Shown here one piece after another: positions 52,041 through 62,440 of a stretch of DNA of 64,000 bases. The notes beneath the pieces are model-generated. The model was given only the letters and a program-made list of their open reading frames with translations. It was not told the DNA's origin and searched no databases. The DNA comes from Lineus longissimus. Lineage: Eukaryota > Nemertea > Pilidiophora > Heteronemertea > Lineidae. Position numbers and translations under genes: made by a program. The stretch lies in NCBI RefSeq assembly GCF_910592395.1, contig NC_088324.1:8954953-9018952 (forward strand). Reading direction: 5' to 3'. Position 1 is the first letter of the stretch, and every line of letters begins with the position of its first letter.

Positions 52041-52916
52041 TTATCCTTCGAGCTGCATATCATCTCGTATTGCGCTGTAGTCCACGTTCCGCACATCTTC
52101 ATTTAGGCTGCAATGAGAGAATGATGCAAGTAATGTCTCGGACCACCGACCACCGATCTCCGACCTTGACCCCCCAAGTCGATGATTGCCTCTCTGACAG
52201 TTCTGAGAGTATTTCTGTTCGTTAGTTGTTGGCTGTCGACATTGACATGAAGATGTTACCTCCTTCGAGGAGAGGATACACAAAATGGGCTGTATAGTGA
52301 ATCAACTCCGTCACTTGTCTAGATTTCACTCAACAAGAACGGCTACATGTGTCCCTCAATGAGAGGGCGGGGAAAGCTCCCTGGTCAGTGATAGCAAAAT
52401 TACTTGGTGAGCCCCTTTTGGAGACAGCCTCTGGTCTTTTCGGAGACTACGCCACTGACATCCGTTCTACTTAAGAACGGGTCAGGAAAAAAGAAATAAT
52501 GCAGTGCCGTTGTGCAGTTATCATGCATGCATCTTTGCTGTATATTGATATATGAATAGTATATGTATTTGTATATCTGTTCACACAACGGCAGTGTTAT
52601 ATTCAGTACGATTTACGCAATTGATAATTTTCAAGTTCAATTACAAATTTTTAAGTTTTAACGGAACGACGAAGCCCTTTAACGGCACAGCCACGGCAGA
52701 TGTCGAAATCGATAAACAAATGTTCATCAACAACAACTTTTTTACAGGAAACCAATGCTTACTCGATGTTTCTCCTTCTCATCGACTGCTTGTCTCTCTT
52801 GTCCAAAAGATGAACTCGGAGTCGTAGAAGGCATATGATGCTGATGATGAGGACGGGGAAGCAGAACACGACAGCTGTGGCTGTTATCACCAGTTTCTCA
52901 TTTGAAAGTGATGAAC
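52041..52916 (-). CDS. Single-pass membrane protein, last two exons (TM and cytoplasmic tail)
   Basis: Exon 52763-52916 (acceptor TCTCTCTTCAG, donor GTAAGC) enters in phase 1. It encodes SSLSNEKL, a transmembrane helix VITATAVVFCFPVLIISIIC, and a basic stop-transfer segment LLRLRVHLLDKRDKQSMRRR. It leaves in phase 2 and joins exon 52041-52107 (acceptor CTCTCATTGCAG), which encodes LNEDVRNVDYSAIRDDMQLE and a stop. The tail is short with one tyrosine (VDYSAI), so a type I receptor or adhesion molecule is likely. Exons are too short to stand out as long open frames; they were found from splice signals and composition. The protein family is not recognised. Confidence 0.65.
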
Positions 52917-53745
52917 CTGAAGAGAGAAATTTTGCAACATTTTAAAATGTTGCTTACGGAATTCATACCGAACTGAGGTAATTTATTTGAGATTATCTAT
53001 ACACCCTCGCGGCGCTTAGTGGGACAACCAATACTGCCAATGAGGTATCGTCTTCCATTACAAAACACTTTAAACTTGATATACACATTTTAGGCAAATC
53101 CACCGAGAATTTGTATTCGACATATTTCACACCGACCTAATGGTGCTGATCAGCAGCACGCTTTTGTATAAAATGAGTGGCTGATGAGGTTGCGGCCAAT
53201 AATAACTTCAGCTCTATTTCATTCTGGACCTCTTCATATCTCTGATGCGACACGCGGTGAGAATCTATTTCGTGGGCACTAAATGCCAGTATATCGACTG
53301 GAATGTTATTACGGTTTCCTTGATGAAAGAAAATACGATGTAATATACTTTCTCAGTATTAATAGCTTTTTCTATTCATTTCTCTATTCTATCCTTTGAA
53401 TGCTGAGGACGATCTCTTGACCATAACTTGACAATGTTATTACATACACTTCCTGGCTCCTGTTTTGGATTGTGACGAATTGGTCCTTTGACATTTCCAT
53501 CATCGTGTTGGTAAGGTCATTAAAGGGGTTCTCCGTTCGAAGTTACTGATAGGGTCGAGAGAAATAGAAATGCAACTGTACACAATGCCGTAGTGCAGTT
53601 GTCATGCAGACGAATATGCTGAAGTATTTGTATATTTGTCGACACAACGGCCTTCTTGAATTTATACACACTATGTATTAACACAGTTTGAAATTTTCAA
53701 ATTCAATTACAAATTTCAAACCTTAAACGAACGGCGTAGGTCTTT
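52500..53745. repeat. Diverged direct repeat pair flanking the transmembrane exon
   Basis: About 52500-52685 and 53580-53745 share GTGCAGTTNTCATGCA, GTATTTGTATAT, CACAACGGC, a TTTTCAAATTCAATTACAAA-like block and ACGGAACGACGAAG-like ends, in the same order about 1.08 kb apart. It is an old segmental or transposon duplication. The membrane-protein exon at 52763-52916 lies between the copies. Confidence 0.55.
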
Positions 53746-54003
53746 AAGTGATGAGGATATTGCTGGGTTTGTCCACTGGCCGGAAATTGGCTTCTCGGCC
53801 GGGGTTCAGGTTGAAAGAGAGCAAGTCCGATCCGTGAATGGATACGTCGTTAATTTATATCAATGTGTCGGCATGTATATGGCTCGTGGCCTAGAGCCTC
53901 AGTAGTTCTAGCGAATGCACTAAAGTAATGATACAACAGTTAACTCTCACGGTGATATATAGATCGGTGGCTACATTAAGGCCTGTAACCCGCCGGGTGT
54001 AAC

Positions 54004-54248
54004 AGTGTAAATAATGAGGTTGCGCACCCTTCCGTCCTAATGATGCGCAACTTCTGAAAGTTTCGCCATAGAAATGAAAATTTGATTTTTTTTGAAACAG
54101 CTCTTGCCTTATGCAATTTCTGTTGTCAAATAAAGCCCGCTCGCACCTCAGCCTAGGTCCCCAAAGTTCGACAGTCTTCAGAGGATCATCAGGGCAACTC
54201 ATGTTGACATCGACCCCCACGAAACGTCTTTCAATGTAGTCGATTGGC
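54004..54248 (-). CDS. Probable extracellular exon of the same membrane protein gene
   Basis: Acceptor GTCTTTGCCTTAG at 54249. The frame (entering in phase 2) reads PIDYIERRFVGVDVNMSCPD...GPRLRCERALFDNRNC...QPHYLHC. If it ends at 54004 (weak donor GTTACA) it leaves phase 1, exactly what the transmembrane exon needs, and the last Cys spans the junction. Four to five Cys suggest a disulfide-bonded ectodomain. A shorter block at 54307-54376 (IWYNFCDHTQSIGNIVTWKY) may be the previous exon, but its donor phase does not fit. A degenerate homologue lies at 55800-55915. Confidence 0.45.
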
Positions 54249-55615
54249 CTAAGGCAAAGACAATGAAATAAACGTTACAAGCAGTTTCTATCATTTGTCT
54301 ATTCACCCCATCGTGCATACTTCCAGGTTACAATATTGCCAATAGACTGGGTGTGGTCACAGAAATTGTACCAGATCTCTCAGAAAAAAAACTAAGACTT
54401 CAAAGATGCGTCTCATCTTACTACAAAAGCTATAAATATATGGTGACTTGATCTTGACTTGCTGGAAGGCCAATCTCGCTTTCAGCTCTAGCTGTCTGTA
54501 TTACCTTCCTGTTTTATTGTACAGGGTGTGTCTAGTGTACATGTATATCCGCCGCCGACAACAATTTGATGTACAGCGTGTTCAAACAAAACGTCTTTAT
54601 TTTTTCTTTAGATCCGAAGATGCTGTCTCTACTATGAACCGAGGTCAAAGTAATTTTTGGCGCCGATGACGTCAGATCAGTGGCGGATTTACATCAAATG
54701 TTCGTGTTGATTCCCTTTAATCATAATGATCAGTGGTTCTGTTCATCCCGTAACCTTTTCAAAATAACGCCATTACTATCAGCCTTGCTTCAATAACATG
54801 GGGGTAAAAACACCGTCTTCAAAATTCAAAGAAAAACCAGCTGATGCGCAAATTACTAGTCTCGTTTCCTTTGTCTGAAAGACGGTTTACGCTCGTGATT
54901 CTGCAATTGAAAAGAACTGCAGCTCCGTTTTTCAGTCGAGATGAAAGCAGACGTGAGAGAATAATTTCTGTAATCACGAAAAGTACAAATTATTCCGTGG
55001 CACTTTTCATGACAATCATTGATGATTTTATTTAAACATGTCAAAGAATATCAATGCCTAGTACTCTAGTTTCACCAAAATAAGACAATTTCTGAATATA
55101 TTCAAATTTCAAATATACATTAAAAATGTCAAAATATTTCGAGTTATGCACTTGGTCGTTCAATGTGGTTAGACGGGTTTAGTTTGGGAAGCGGACAATA
55201 GGTTGTCGATGGTCATTAGCATCATGTTTCGGCTAGGTCTCTGTATCGGTGTTATTGCAAGAAATTAAGAGGTCTTAGACTGGTGAAACCAGTGTATAAA
55301 CACAACTGTTACATTGATATCCGTATATTATTGCATTTATCTCGTGCGTTTCTGCCTAAGTGGCACGTTTCTTTTGCAATCAATAGCTACTAAGAAATCC
55401 TTTTATCCCTCGTGACTTAAACAAAATAGATCAAAGCCGCCCCCTTTTTATTGCGCTGTTTATCCTGACGCAGAACAACTGTGTCATCCGACCACCGCTT
55501 TCTATACGTCAATACCTATATCGGTGATAATTAAAAGGCACAGACTCGCAATTGAGAGGAATAAAGACATGATCGATATAGGTAGAAAAGTATATAATAT
55601 TGGCAATGCCGTAAT

Positions 55616-55750
55616 CTTTGTCATCGTCATCGTCGTCTTCGTCGTCGTCGTCGTCGTCGTCCTCGTCATCGTCATCATCATCATCATCGACGTTGCCCTC
55701 GACCTCGCCCTCGCCCTCTTCATCATTATCATCATCATCATCATCATCCG
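55616..55750. repeat. (TCG/TCA)n trinucleotide microsatellite
   Basis: Impure TCA/TCG/CTC triplet run. On the minus strand it reads as poly-Asp/Glu and on plus as poly-Ser. No splice-supported gene uses it; the open frames around it come from the repeat itself. Confidence 0.75.
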
Positions 55751-55799
55751 ACATTTGGGCGACCGGTGTAACGTATATCAGTGTTCCCATATTTCAATG

Positions 55800-55915
55800 T
55801 ATCACTCATCACTCTCCTTTCACGGATGGCCACATTGTTCTACAGTCTTATGAAAGGGTCAACAGGGTAAATCTTGGTAACATCGACCACAACAAAACAG
55901 CTTTCAGGATGGTCG
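55800..55915 (-). pseudogene. Degenerate copy of the extracellular exon
   Basis: Behind an acceptor-like CTTGTCGGTTCAG, the frame VIDHPESCFVVVDVTKIYPV aligns with PIDYIERRFVGVDVNMSCPD of the 54004-54248 exon. A 1-2 nt length change after the following PF/PL leads to a stop and loss of frame. It indicates tandem exon (or gene) duplication upstream with decay of this copy. Confidence 0.45.
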
Positions 55916-56321
55916 ATAACGCCTGAACCGACAAGGGCAATAGTATTGTACGTGTTCACATCAATCAGCCAATTGCTTTAGACTTGTTTGTTGTTTTGAC
56001 ATCGTTCTATCGACGTTATTTCTTGGTTAATCGAATCTGATAGTATTTCAAAACATCAGAATATATTTTTTACCATTATCAATGTATTCGAACAATCAGC
56101 CTGTCATATGCCCACGGGATGTTAGTTACTCTTCGTTCCCAGGCTCATCACGAGGAATCATCATTTAAATTTCAAAGTCGAATCCGATTTTCAAAAGAAA
56201 GCTGTATACGCTTTGATATCCGCATCAGAGAAACGCTATTGGATTTTATCGAAGATCTATATGTATAATAAGGCAGTATTCATACATAAATGAAAACTGG
56301 AAATTAAATAGATGGCCGCGT

Positions 56322-56550
56322 CTATTTGGCAAGCCGCTCGCCGAACAGGCATCTTTTTTTGTCCTGTTTGGAGAGCCGCTTGCCAAACAGCACTAAAAAA
56401 GCCACCCTGTTCGGCCAGCCGGGCTTGCCAAACAGGTAAAAAATCTACCCTGTTTGGCGAGTTGGAGACTTTACTTTAATATTAATGAGTTTGGCTCCCC
56501 ATTCAGGACAAGAAAAAGTCGCTGTTTGGTAAGCCGGGCTTGCCAAATAG
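56322..56550. mobile_element. MITE with CTATTTGGCAAGCC termini, copy 2
   Basis: Inverted relative to copy 1 at 43256-43483, with close identity throughout. Termini CTATTTGGCAAGCC and GGCTTGCCAAATAG are perfect inverted repeats here. The flanking TCACTTCCT matches the complement of the flank of the other copies, so the true element edge lies slightly beyond the core. Confidence 0.77.
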
Positions 56551-57521
56551 TCACTTCCTAAATAGATTGGTCTGCATGACCGGCTATTGACGTCAGTTTT
56601 CCCATTTGTGTTTAATTTCGCATCTGAAACATGACATTTAAGTTCATAAAGACATCAGCATCCTGTTGTAGGATTCCCAAAACCGCACCAGCCGCTTAGT
56701 TTGAAGAAAAAAAACCCGAAATGTACTAGGTTGCATGAGAGCTGCATGTAGGATACCATGATGAATGGCGATGAATGCTTCCTCTCAATAACTGCTGTCT
56801 TTTGCTATGAGATTCTTTCCAATCAGGCGTGAGAGAAGCGGACAAGTGCCAATACTTGTTTTATGCCAATAGTAGATGATTGTCTTTTGGCCTTATTGAT
56901 GACTATTAGGATTCACAGCCACTGACTAGGACATTAGGCCGCTTCCATGGAAGAGATTTGTCGGTATGCTCATAGTTTGATGCACCTCTTGTAGAGGACA
57001 TATTCATTCAGCAGGGGGTAGCTATCAGGGGGGGGCATGGGGACAAATGGCGCCCAGCGGTTGGCAAAAATGTGTTTTTGACCATGATTTTGGCCGAAAT
57101 ATTCAAAAAAAGTCGTCTTGCCATCCCCAGAAAGCATTTGCTCCCTCCCCCTCCCCACCACCAAAAAGCCAGCTACGCCCCTGTTCATTGAACGGGCCGG
57201 AAGAGCATTACTCCGTGTTTCGGACGAGCGACGAGCGAGTTTATACCATTAACCTGATAGACTTGTCGCCAGTTGACATCTGCCACGTTTCCTTGAATTA
57301 AGTGGTCAAAGTTAAGTGGTGTAAATTCTAGAAGAGTCTTTCGAAAGACACTGGTTCTAGGTTAAGTGCGTGATCAATAGCTTTTAATGGAAAATGTAAC
57401 CGGTAGATTTATTTGGTCCACTTTCTTGTCCTGAACTCAGAATATCATATAGTTAACATCATTGGCCTACCGCAACTTTTGGAAGAATGCGATGATCGAA
57501 ATCGGTCATAAATATTGAAGA

Positions 57522-57780
57522 GCCGCTGATGGAGTGGTCTAGTGCATCTCAGACTCGGACTCTCGATTATCGGCAACGAGCTTCCCGGTCCGAACCCCTC
57601 AGCCGACATGAGACTCTCGGCATGTCAAACTTGCCTAACTCCCCCGAGTTGTGTCATGAATGGGTAGCGGCCAGAAATGCTCAAGTTGTAGGTTTACTGA
57701 GTGCTTTCAGGGTAGACCTGATGTGAAGTCGAATAAACATCTACCGCGGGTATCATCATACAATACCGTTTCACTTCCAC
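57522..57780 (+). mobile_element. tRNA-derived SINE-like sequence
   Basis: A-box-like TGGTCTAGTGCATC and B-box-like GGTCCGAACCC are spaced as in a long-arm (Leu/Ser-type) tRNA. They are followed by a non-tRNA body (GAATGGGTAGCGGCCAG). Not a functional tRNA gene: no proper acceptor stem closes. Only one copy was noticed in the window. Confidence 0.45.
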
Positions 57781-58722
57781 GTTTCTGTGTGGTGTCTCTG
57801 TCAGCGGGAGCCGCTGGCTTGAGAAGTTTATACAACGGATGCCCTTGCGCCATGCACCCTGCAATATCGTGCTATTTTCTACATGGCAAGGTGTGCATGC
57901 TACCCGAAGAGATTTTCTTTTGGTCATAGTTCGCAAGAATTCTTGATCGCAATCCGGTATTTATCGATATGAGCCGTTTTGGCAAATAAAGCTGCCCTTC
58001 GGCTTGGCGATATGGACAACTGTAATTGCTCGCTTGGGAAGGTACTGCGGATGCCCTTGGCGATCTCGAGGAAACTGGTGTTTTCTCTATACGGCAAGGT
58101 TTTCACCTCAGAAACGATTGTCTTTCTGCAAAGGCACTTGTGTAAAGTTCATCAGCTAAACCTGATAAGGGCGGTTGACCAGTGCGGAATTTCAGGGTCT
58201 GAAAGAATTCGTGCTACCACCTGTTGTTTATAAAGTAGACATTTTACACAAAGTATCTTGTCACAGTGAAAACCGTAACCGGAAGTCCTGTCAGTCGCTT
58301 CGAACCAGTTGAAAATGCTGAGATTACAGCGCTGAGTTCAGGAACAAACACATACAGAATCTTTGAAATCTTGCACATTCTGTGCGAACGAATGACGTCA
58401 TCAATGGTATGACGTCACTGCGCCTCACGACGACGACGTCGAAATTGCCAGGTGACGTCGCCATGATGCCGAGTTGCCGTATTTTCGCGAAATTTTGAAA
58501 TGCTGTAATTTTCTGTGGACTATTAATCAAGGTAGAGTAACTGTTACTGTCACTATCAATAAGTTAAATGATGTGTTTTTCTCATATGCAATACAATGAA
58601 CTAGTATTTCTATCATTTAGCAATTTTGCATATGACCCAAGTTTCTAACTTTATTTCAGTCTCACTCTTAGCCAGGCCTTGCATGCAGCGATCGCCCAAC
58701 AAAAGTTTGCCCATACAAAAAC

Positions 58723-59496
58723 ATGAGCGCCGAAAGTCACCGCATCCCAAGTACTGACACAGTTAGTCAAAAGGATAACCGCGATGAAGAGTCGAATCAT
58801 GGATTCAGATCACGGATTCCCCGGCGACAGGAGCGGGGAGCACTACAGATGATGTGCAGTCAATCACGGATAAAGAGTACCACTGCCGTTTATCCTCTAG
58901 ACTGTAAGAAGAAAAAAATCGACACGCAGCTACAGCCCATTGACAGCTGCAAAGGAGGTAGAGGATACTGTGTTGGGGCGGGTAATTGTCAGAGGTCAAG
59001 GATTCCGTTCCCCTTGTTTCAGAGTGGCCGGCCAAGACGAGCACATTCGAGTAAACTTTCCCCTTGCGCCGACGAAGGCGCAAACTCTGAGAAATGCGAT
59101 GTAGAGATTGACGATGGATCCCGGGAGTGTCCAGAGTCCAAGATCCCACGGCCAGAGGTGCAGATAGGAAAGCGCAGAAGGCTTCCCCTGAGTACCCTAT
59201 GGCCCGCCGAATGCCTCCGACCATCTGCGGCATTAGAACCAGTTCCCGACGAGACGGAGATCACACTTCTGGAATACTTCACAGAAATGTCACGAGATTT
59301 ATTGAAAAGTCGGAACAGCCACATGGAGGATTCTAATGAGAGCAAAGACACGATTTCTTTGATCGAAACAACAGAGAATGAAAAGAGAAATATTCTACAG
59401 AGACTGAATGAACGGGGTCCACCCTGCAATATGTCGCCTAGTCCAACTCGGAGTTCGCCAGTCTGTAGCCGAGGCTGGTGTCCCAATGAGATGTAA
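58723..59496 (+). CDS. SxIP-repeat basic protein, candidate microtubule plus-end binder
   Basis: Single coding exon, 257 residues. An acceptor (ACTTTATTTCAG) ends at 58659 and the frame has a stop (58669) before the ATG, so translation starts here and a 5'UTR exon lies upstream. Three SxIP motifs flanked by basic residues or proline (SRIPRR at 30, SRIPFP at 92, SKIPRP at 139) head a repeated unit of the form S-R/K-I-P-x-P-x-x-Q-x-G-R/K-x-R-R. A further relic (SRIK) is at 48. SxIP in basic context is the known docking motif for EB1-type proteins. The C-terminal part (about 178-230) is acidic and helical (EITLLEYFTEMSRDLLKSRN), a possible coiled coil. No known family is recognised. Antisense frames over the same bases are shadows. 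Confidence 0.6.
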   Translation: MSAESHRIPSTDTVSQKDNRDEESNHGFRSRIPRRQERGALQMMCSQSRIKSTTAVYPLDCKKKKIDTQLQPIDSCKGGRGYCVGAGNCQRSRIPFPLFQSGRPRRAHSSKLSPCADEGANSEKCDVEIDDGSRECPESKIPRPEVQIGKRRRLPLSTLWPAECLRPSAALEPVPDETEITLLEYFTEMSRDLLKSRNSHMEDSNESKDTISLIETTENEKRNILQRLNERGPPCNMSPSPTRSSPVCSRGWCPNEM

Positions 59497-59503
59497 ACAA
59501 CCA

Positions 59504-59509
59504 AATAAA
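59504..59509 (+). promoter_or_regulatory. Polyadenylation signal of the SxIP protein gene
   Basis: AATAAA begins 8 nt after the stop codon, followed downstream by a long GTGGTGG-rich stretch (59565-59600). It implies a very short 3'UTR. Confidence 0.5.
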
Positions 59510-60297
59510 TGTGATGAAATCAACCGGGCAGCATATTCATATTTTCGAAACTTCTATGCTTGCATGGTTGTGGCATGGTGGTGGTGGTGGTGATGTGTGT
59601 TTTGGGATTTCTCATGGTTTGTATGTTGGTATAGTATTCGTCCAACGAGAAATTATTCTTCATAATAGACACATCTCGAAATTCACTACCCGCTGAGGAC
59701 GAACAATCTGGTTTTCTGCTAAAGAGAATATCCGCAATATAAATTCCATTTACTGTCGATCATTGAATAATTCCCTGCGGAAAGTGGCTTGCCGCGTTCA
59801 ACAATGCCTGAGGGGCCGTTGATTTAGCATATACGCATTAAGGGTGAAGTGGAAAGGGAGGGGGAAGGTTGAAGGCATTTGAGAATTTTAGGCCCATCCT
59901 GTGTACGCGTGCGCTTTGACGGGGGATTGTTTGCGTAGGTACGCAGGGTGTGTTATGGGTGCATGCGTAACAGGCCATGGCCTGCGCCACACTACACCAG
60001 GGGTTGGTTTAGGCACCACATCTGATTGCTCCGATGACCCCGTGGAATGACACATATGTCTAAACAGCCTATGATCGATGATCGATCTTTGGGAGATTAC
60101 TACTCTTCATCATCTGGCTGTGCCTCCCACTGATTAGAAGATATCTACACTCTCAATGAAGGATTTATAATATGTGACCCTCTAAGAGGGTACGGCTAAA
60201 GTTAGCAGCTGGTCGTTCCCGAGACGACGCCACCATTTAAGCATTGATGAAGTTGGAAGGAACAAACTATCAAACTAAGTCTGAAAGTTGAGGAAAA

Positions 60298-60450
60298 TAA
60301 GCGGGCGAACCAAATATCAACCATATCACAAAAGTAATAAACGAATCACTTGGCAAAGCCATCCTTTAAACTAAGCGGGCAAGCCAAAAATCAGCCAAAA
60401 GTAATGAATGATACAATCACTTAGCAAAGCCATCCTTTAAATTGAGTTGC
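60298..60450. repeat. Two-copy ~77-bp tandem duplication
   Basis: AAGCGGGCNAANCCAAA, then AAAAGTAATNAA, then CACTTNGCAAAGCCATCCTT are repeated once with small indels. Confidence 0.65.
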
Positions 60451-60589
60451 GCGACTGAATGATTTATTGTTAGCTTTGTAAGCGTAATTTATTGCTCGTG
60501 ATATATGCGACACGGTATCATGATTTATCCATCAGTTTTGGAATATCATAGATGGAACGTGAAGATACATATCATGAGAGGCAGCTAAT

Positions 60590-60810
60590 GGGATGTTTCG
60601 GTTGCAAAGTAGGGATCGAGCGCGAGTCTTGTAAGCAGGAAGATCGTGGGCTCAACTCCCGTGAGGATCATTTCTGCTTCGACGTTGGGTTCTTGAGCAA
60701 AGTATTTAACCCTAAGGTGATTGGCCCTTTGAATGTGACGTAAAACCGATTGTTCTTCTACATTGTGCCTTTGCTGTGCAAACAAAAGATCCTACTATTA
60801 AAAGGAGAAA
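60590..60810 (+). mobile_element. tRNA-derived SINE
   Basis: B-box-like GGGCTCAACTCCC is preceded at normal distance by a degenerate A box. The body contains TTCTTGAGCAAAGTATTTAA, very like the CTTGAGCAAGGCACTTAACC block shared by many fish and invertebrate SINEs. It ends in an A-rich tail. A short related piece on the opposite strand is near 28700 (GACTTGCTCAAGGACAATGA). Confidence 0.6.
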
Positions 60811-61029
60811 CATGAGTAGTACCCGATGGACTCTTCAAACTTCTTGCCGAACGGCGAACGAGCAGATGTTTTCACTTTTTACTGAAAACCTTATATTTTC
60901 ATCCCCCTATTGAGCTGATAAAACCACAGGATTCAACTCTATTCGCCAACAATCGAGAGTGTACTCGTCACAGTTTTAGATTTCTCTCAGAATATATTTC
61001 CCATTTAAGGGCTCTCGCTGAAGCATTTC

Positions 61030-62440
61030 ATCATTTCAGTGACGAGCATGCACCAAGGCAACGCACTGAGCTGGGTCAATGCAAACCAATGCACTTAGCC
61101 CTAATTTCGCCATGCACTCTCAAAATTTCTCCATCTCTTGTCGATCTAAAATCATCTCGATCATCAGCAAAAGGAAACGTGGACGTCCGGACTTCTCAGT
61201 TTGGCCAGTAAGTGGGCAAAATTGCTCGCATGGCGTGAAAGCATAGCCCAGATCACATGGCGGAAAAAAACACGCGATTTGATGCTTTCGCGCCTTGGTG
61301 ATGCTGGCACGGGAGGATGCTGCCTAGCTTCTTCTTCTTCTTCAGCGTTCAACCTGCCTAAGTACTATAACCTCAGTCCTGTGGCGGAGATGAAGCGGCT
61401 TGTCGCCCGAAGGTCCGGCTGTGTTCCCCACAGCTTTTCTTCGTGTCCTTTGGCCAGAATCTATTTCGTAAATCCTGGTACAGGGGACAGTCCTGTATGC
61501 TGCCTAGCGACTTGAGCGCTATATGAAACTGATTGGATTGGTGGTTGACGTAGACATAATTGTTAGCCTTGGTTCCCAACCAAACATGATGATGCCTTGA
61601 AATTTACAACCCTTAAGCAACACAGTTGCAAAATATATTAACACCTAAACCTAATCTTACCACTCTCATACAAATCCCCTTGAATGATAAACTCATCTCA
61701 TCAGCAAAGGTCAGTGTCAAAAGAAGCCATGGACAGCAGTATCCGGACTTCTCACTCTCGATAATTGTACAAGATTGCCGTGGCATAGTAGCATAGCTAG
61801 CTTATGATGTGTCGTATGACATGAAAACACGCGATATCTTGCTACAGCGATCTGGTGATGCTGGCCGGGCTACGATGTTGTCAACCAAATGTTGTAGCCA
61901 CAGAATGGTTATTGGGCATCACTTTTTTTCTGGAATATTTTTTCAACCAATCATACTGTTGTGGAATTGACAACATCCAACTAGCCCTGTACTTGCTAAA
62001 AACCCACCCAATCTTAATTTTACCACTCCAATACCCTATTTACAGAAACTCATCACATCACCAAAACTGCCAAGGGATATAGGGACAACATACGGATTTC
62101 TCATGATATAAAGACAGCATAGTATGGATCACATGGCGGGAAAACATGCGATTTGATGCTGGATAACGAGACGTCATCTGGCTTGGTGATGTTGGCTTGG
62201 ATGCGGCCAAGTAATGTTGTGTATTAACGGGCACAGTTTATTTTGCCTTGGGATACATGTACTTGCCCAACCAATCAAATTGTAGTGAAATCTACAACAC
62301 CTAAGTATTCTTCTTGTTAACAATATAACCACTTAACCTTAATTTTACCACTTGATTCTACTAGTTCCCTTTTGACAGAAACTCATCTTCGCAGCAAAAC
62401 TGCAAGGAGAAGGACTTCTCACGCTATTACACGAGATTGC
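61030..62440. repeat. Ancient tandem array, ~350-bp unit, 3-4 copies
   Basis: The motif ACTCATCNCATCAGCAAA recurs near 61150, 61689, 62046 and 62385. Each is followed by GGACTTCTCA, GATCACATGGCGG-like, AACACGCGATTTGATGCT-like and GGTGATGCTGGC-like blocks. Spacing is 340-360 bp once the 168-bp LINE insertion and its target duplication in the first unit are removed. Copies have drifted strongly. No coding sense was found. Confidence 0.7.
61329..61496 (-). mobile_element. Non-LTR retrotransposon 3' end, fragment 3, with 12-bp target duplication
   Basis: 5'-truncated minus-strand insertion with the same GAACGCTGA + (GAA)n end as the fragments at 46358 and 50741, and a small internal deletion. 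ATGCTGCCTAGC flanks both sides exactly (61317-61328 and 61497-61508). This shows target-primed integration of a 168-bp truncated copy into the tandem array. Confidence 0.85.

Noticed and set aside
53400-53550. Protein-like minus-strand block (NDLTNTMMEMSKDQFVTIQN) near the membrane-protein gene
   Set aside because: The only good acceptor gives an immediate stop in this frame and no suitable donor was found, so it cannot be joined to the flanking exons.
55509-55790. Poly-Asp/Glu minus-strand frame and poly-Ser plus-strand frame
   Set aside because: Both come from one trinucleotide microsatellite; no splice-supported gene uses either.
57522-57610. tRNA-Leu/Ser-like gene
   Set aside because: A and B boxes are present but the acceptor stem does not close and a SINE-like body follows, so it is a tRNA-derived retroposon.
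58805-59504. Two minus-strand frames of 142 and 161 residues
   Set aside because: Antisense shadows of the SxIP protein; the plus strand has the acceptor, upstream stop, start and polyadenylation signal.
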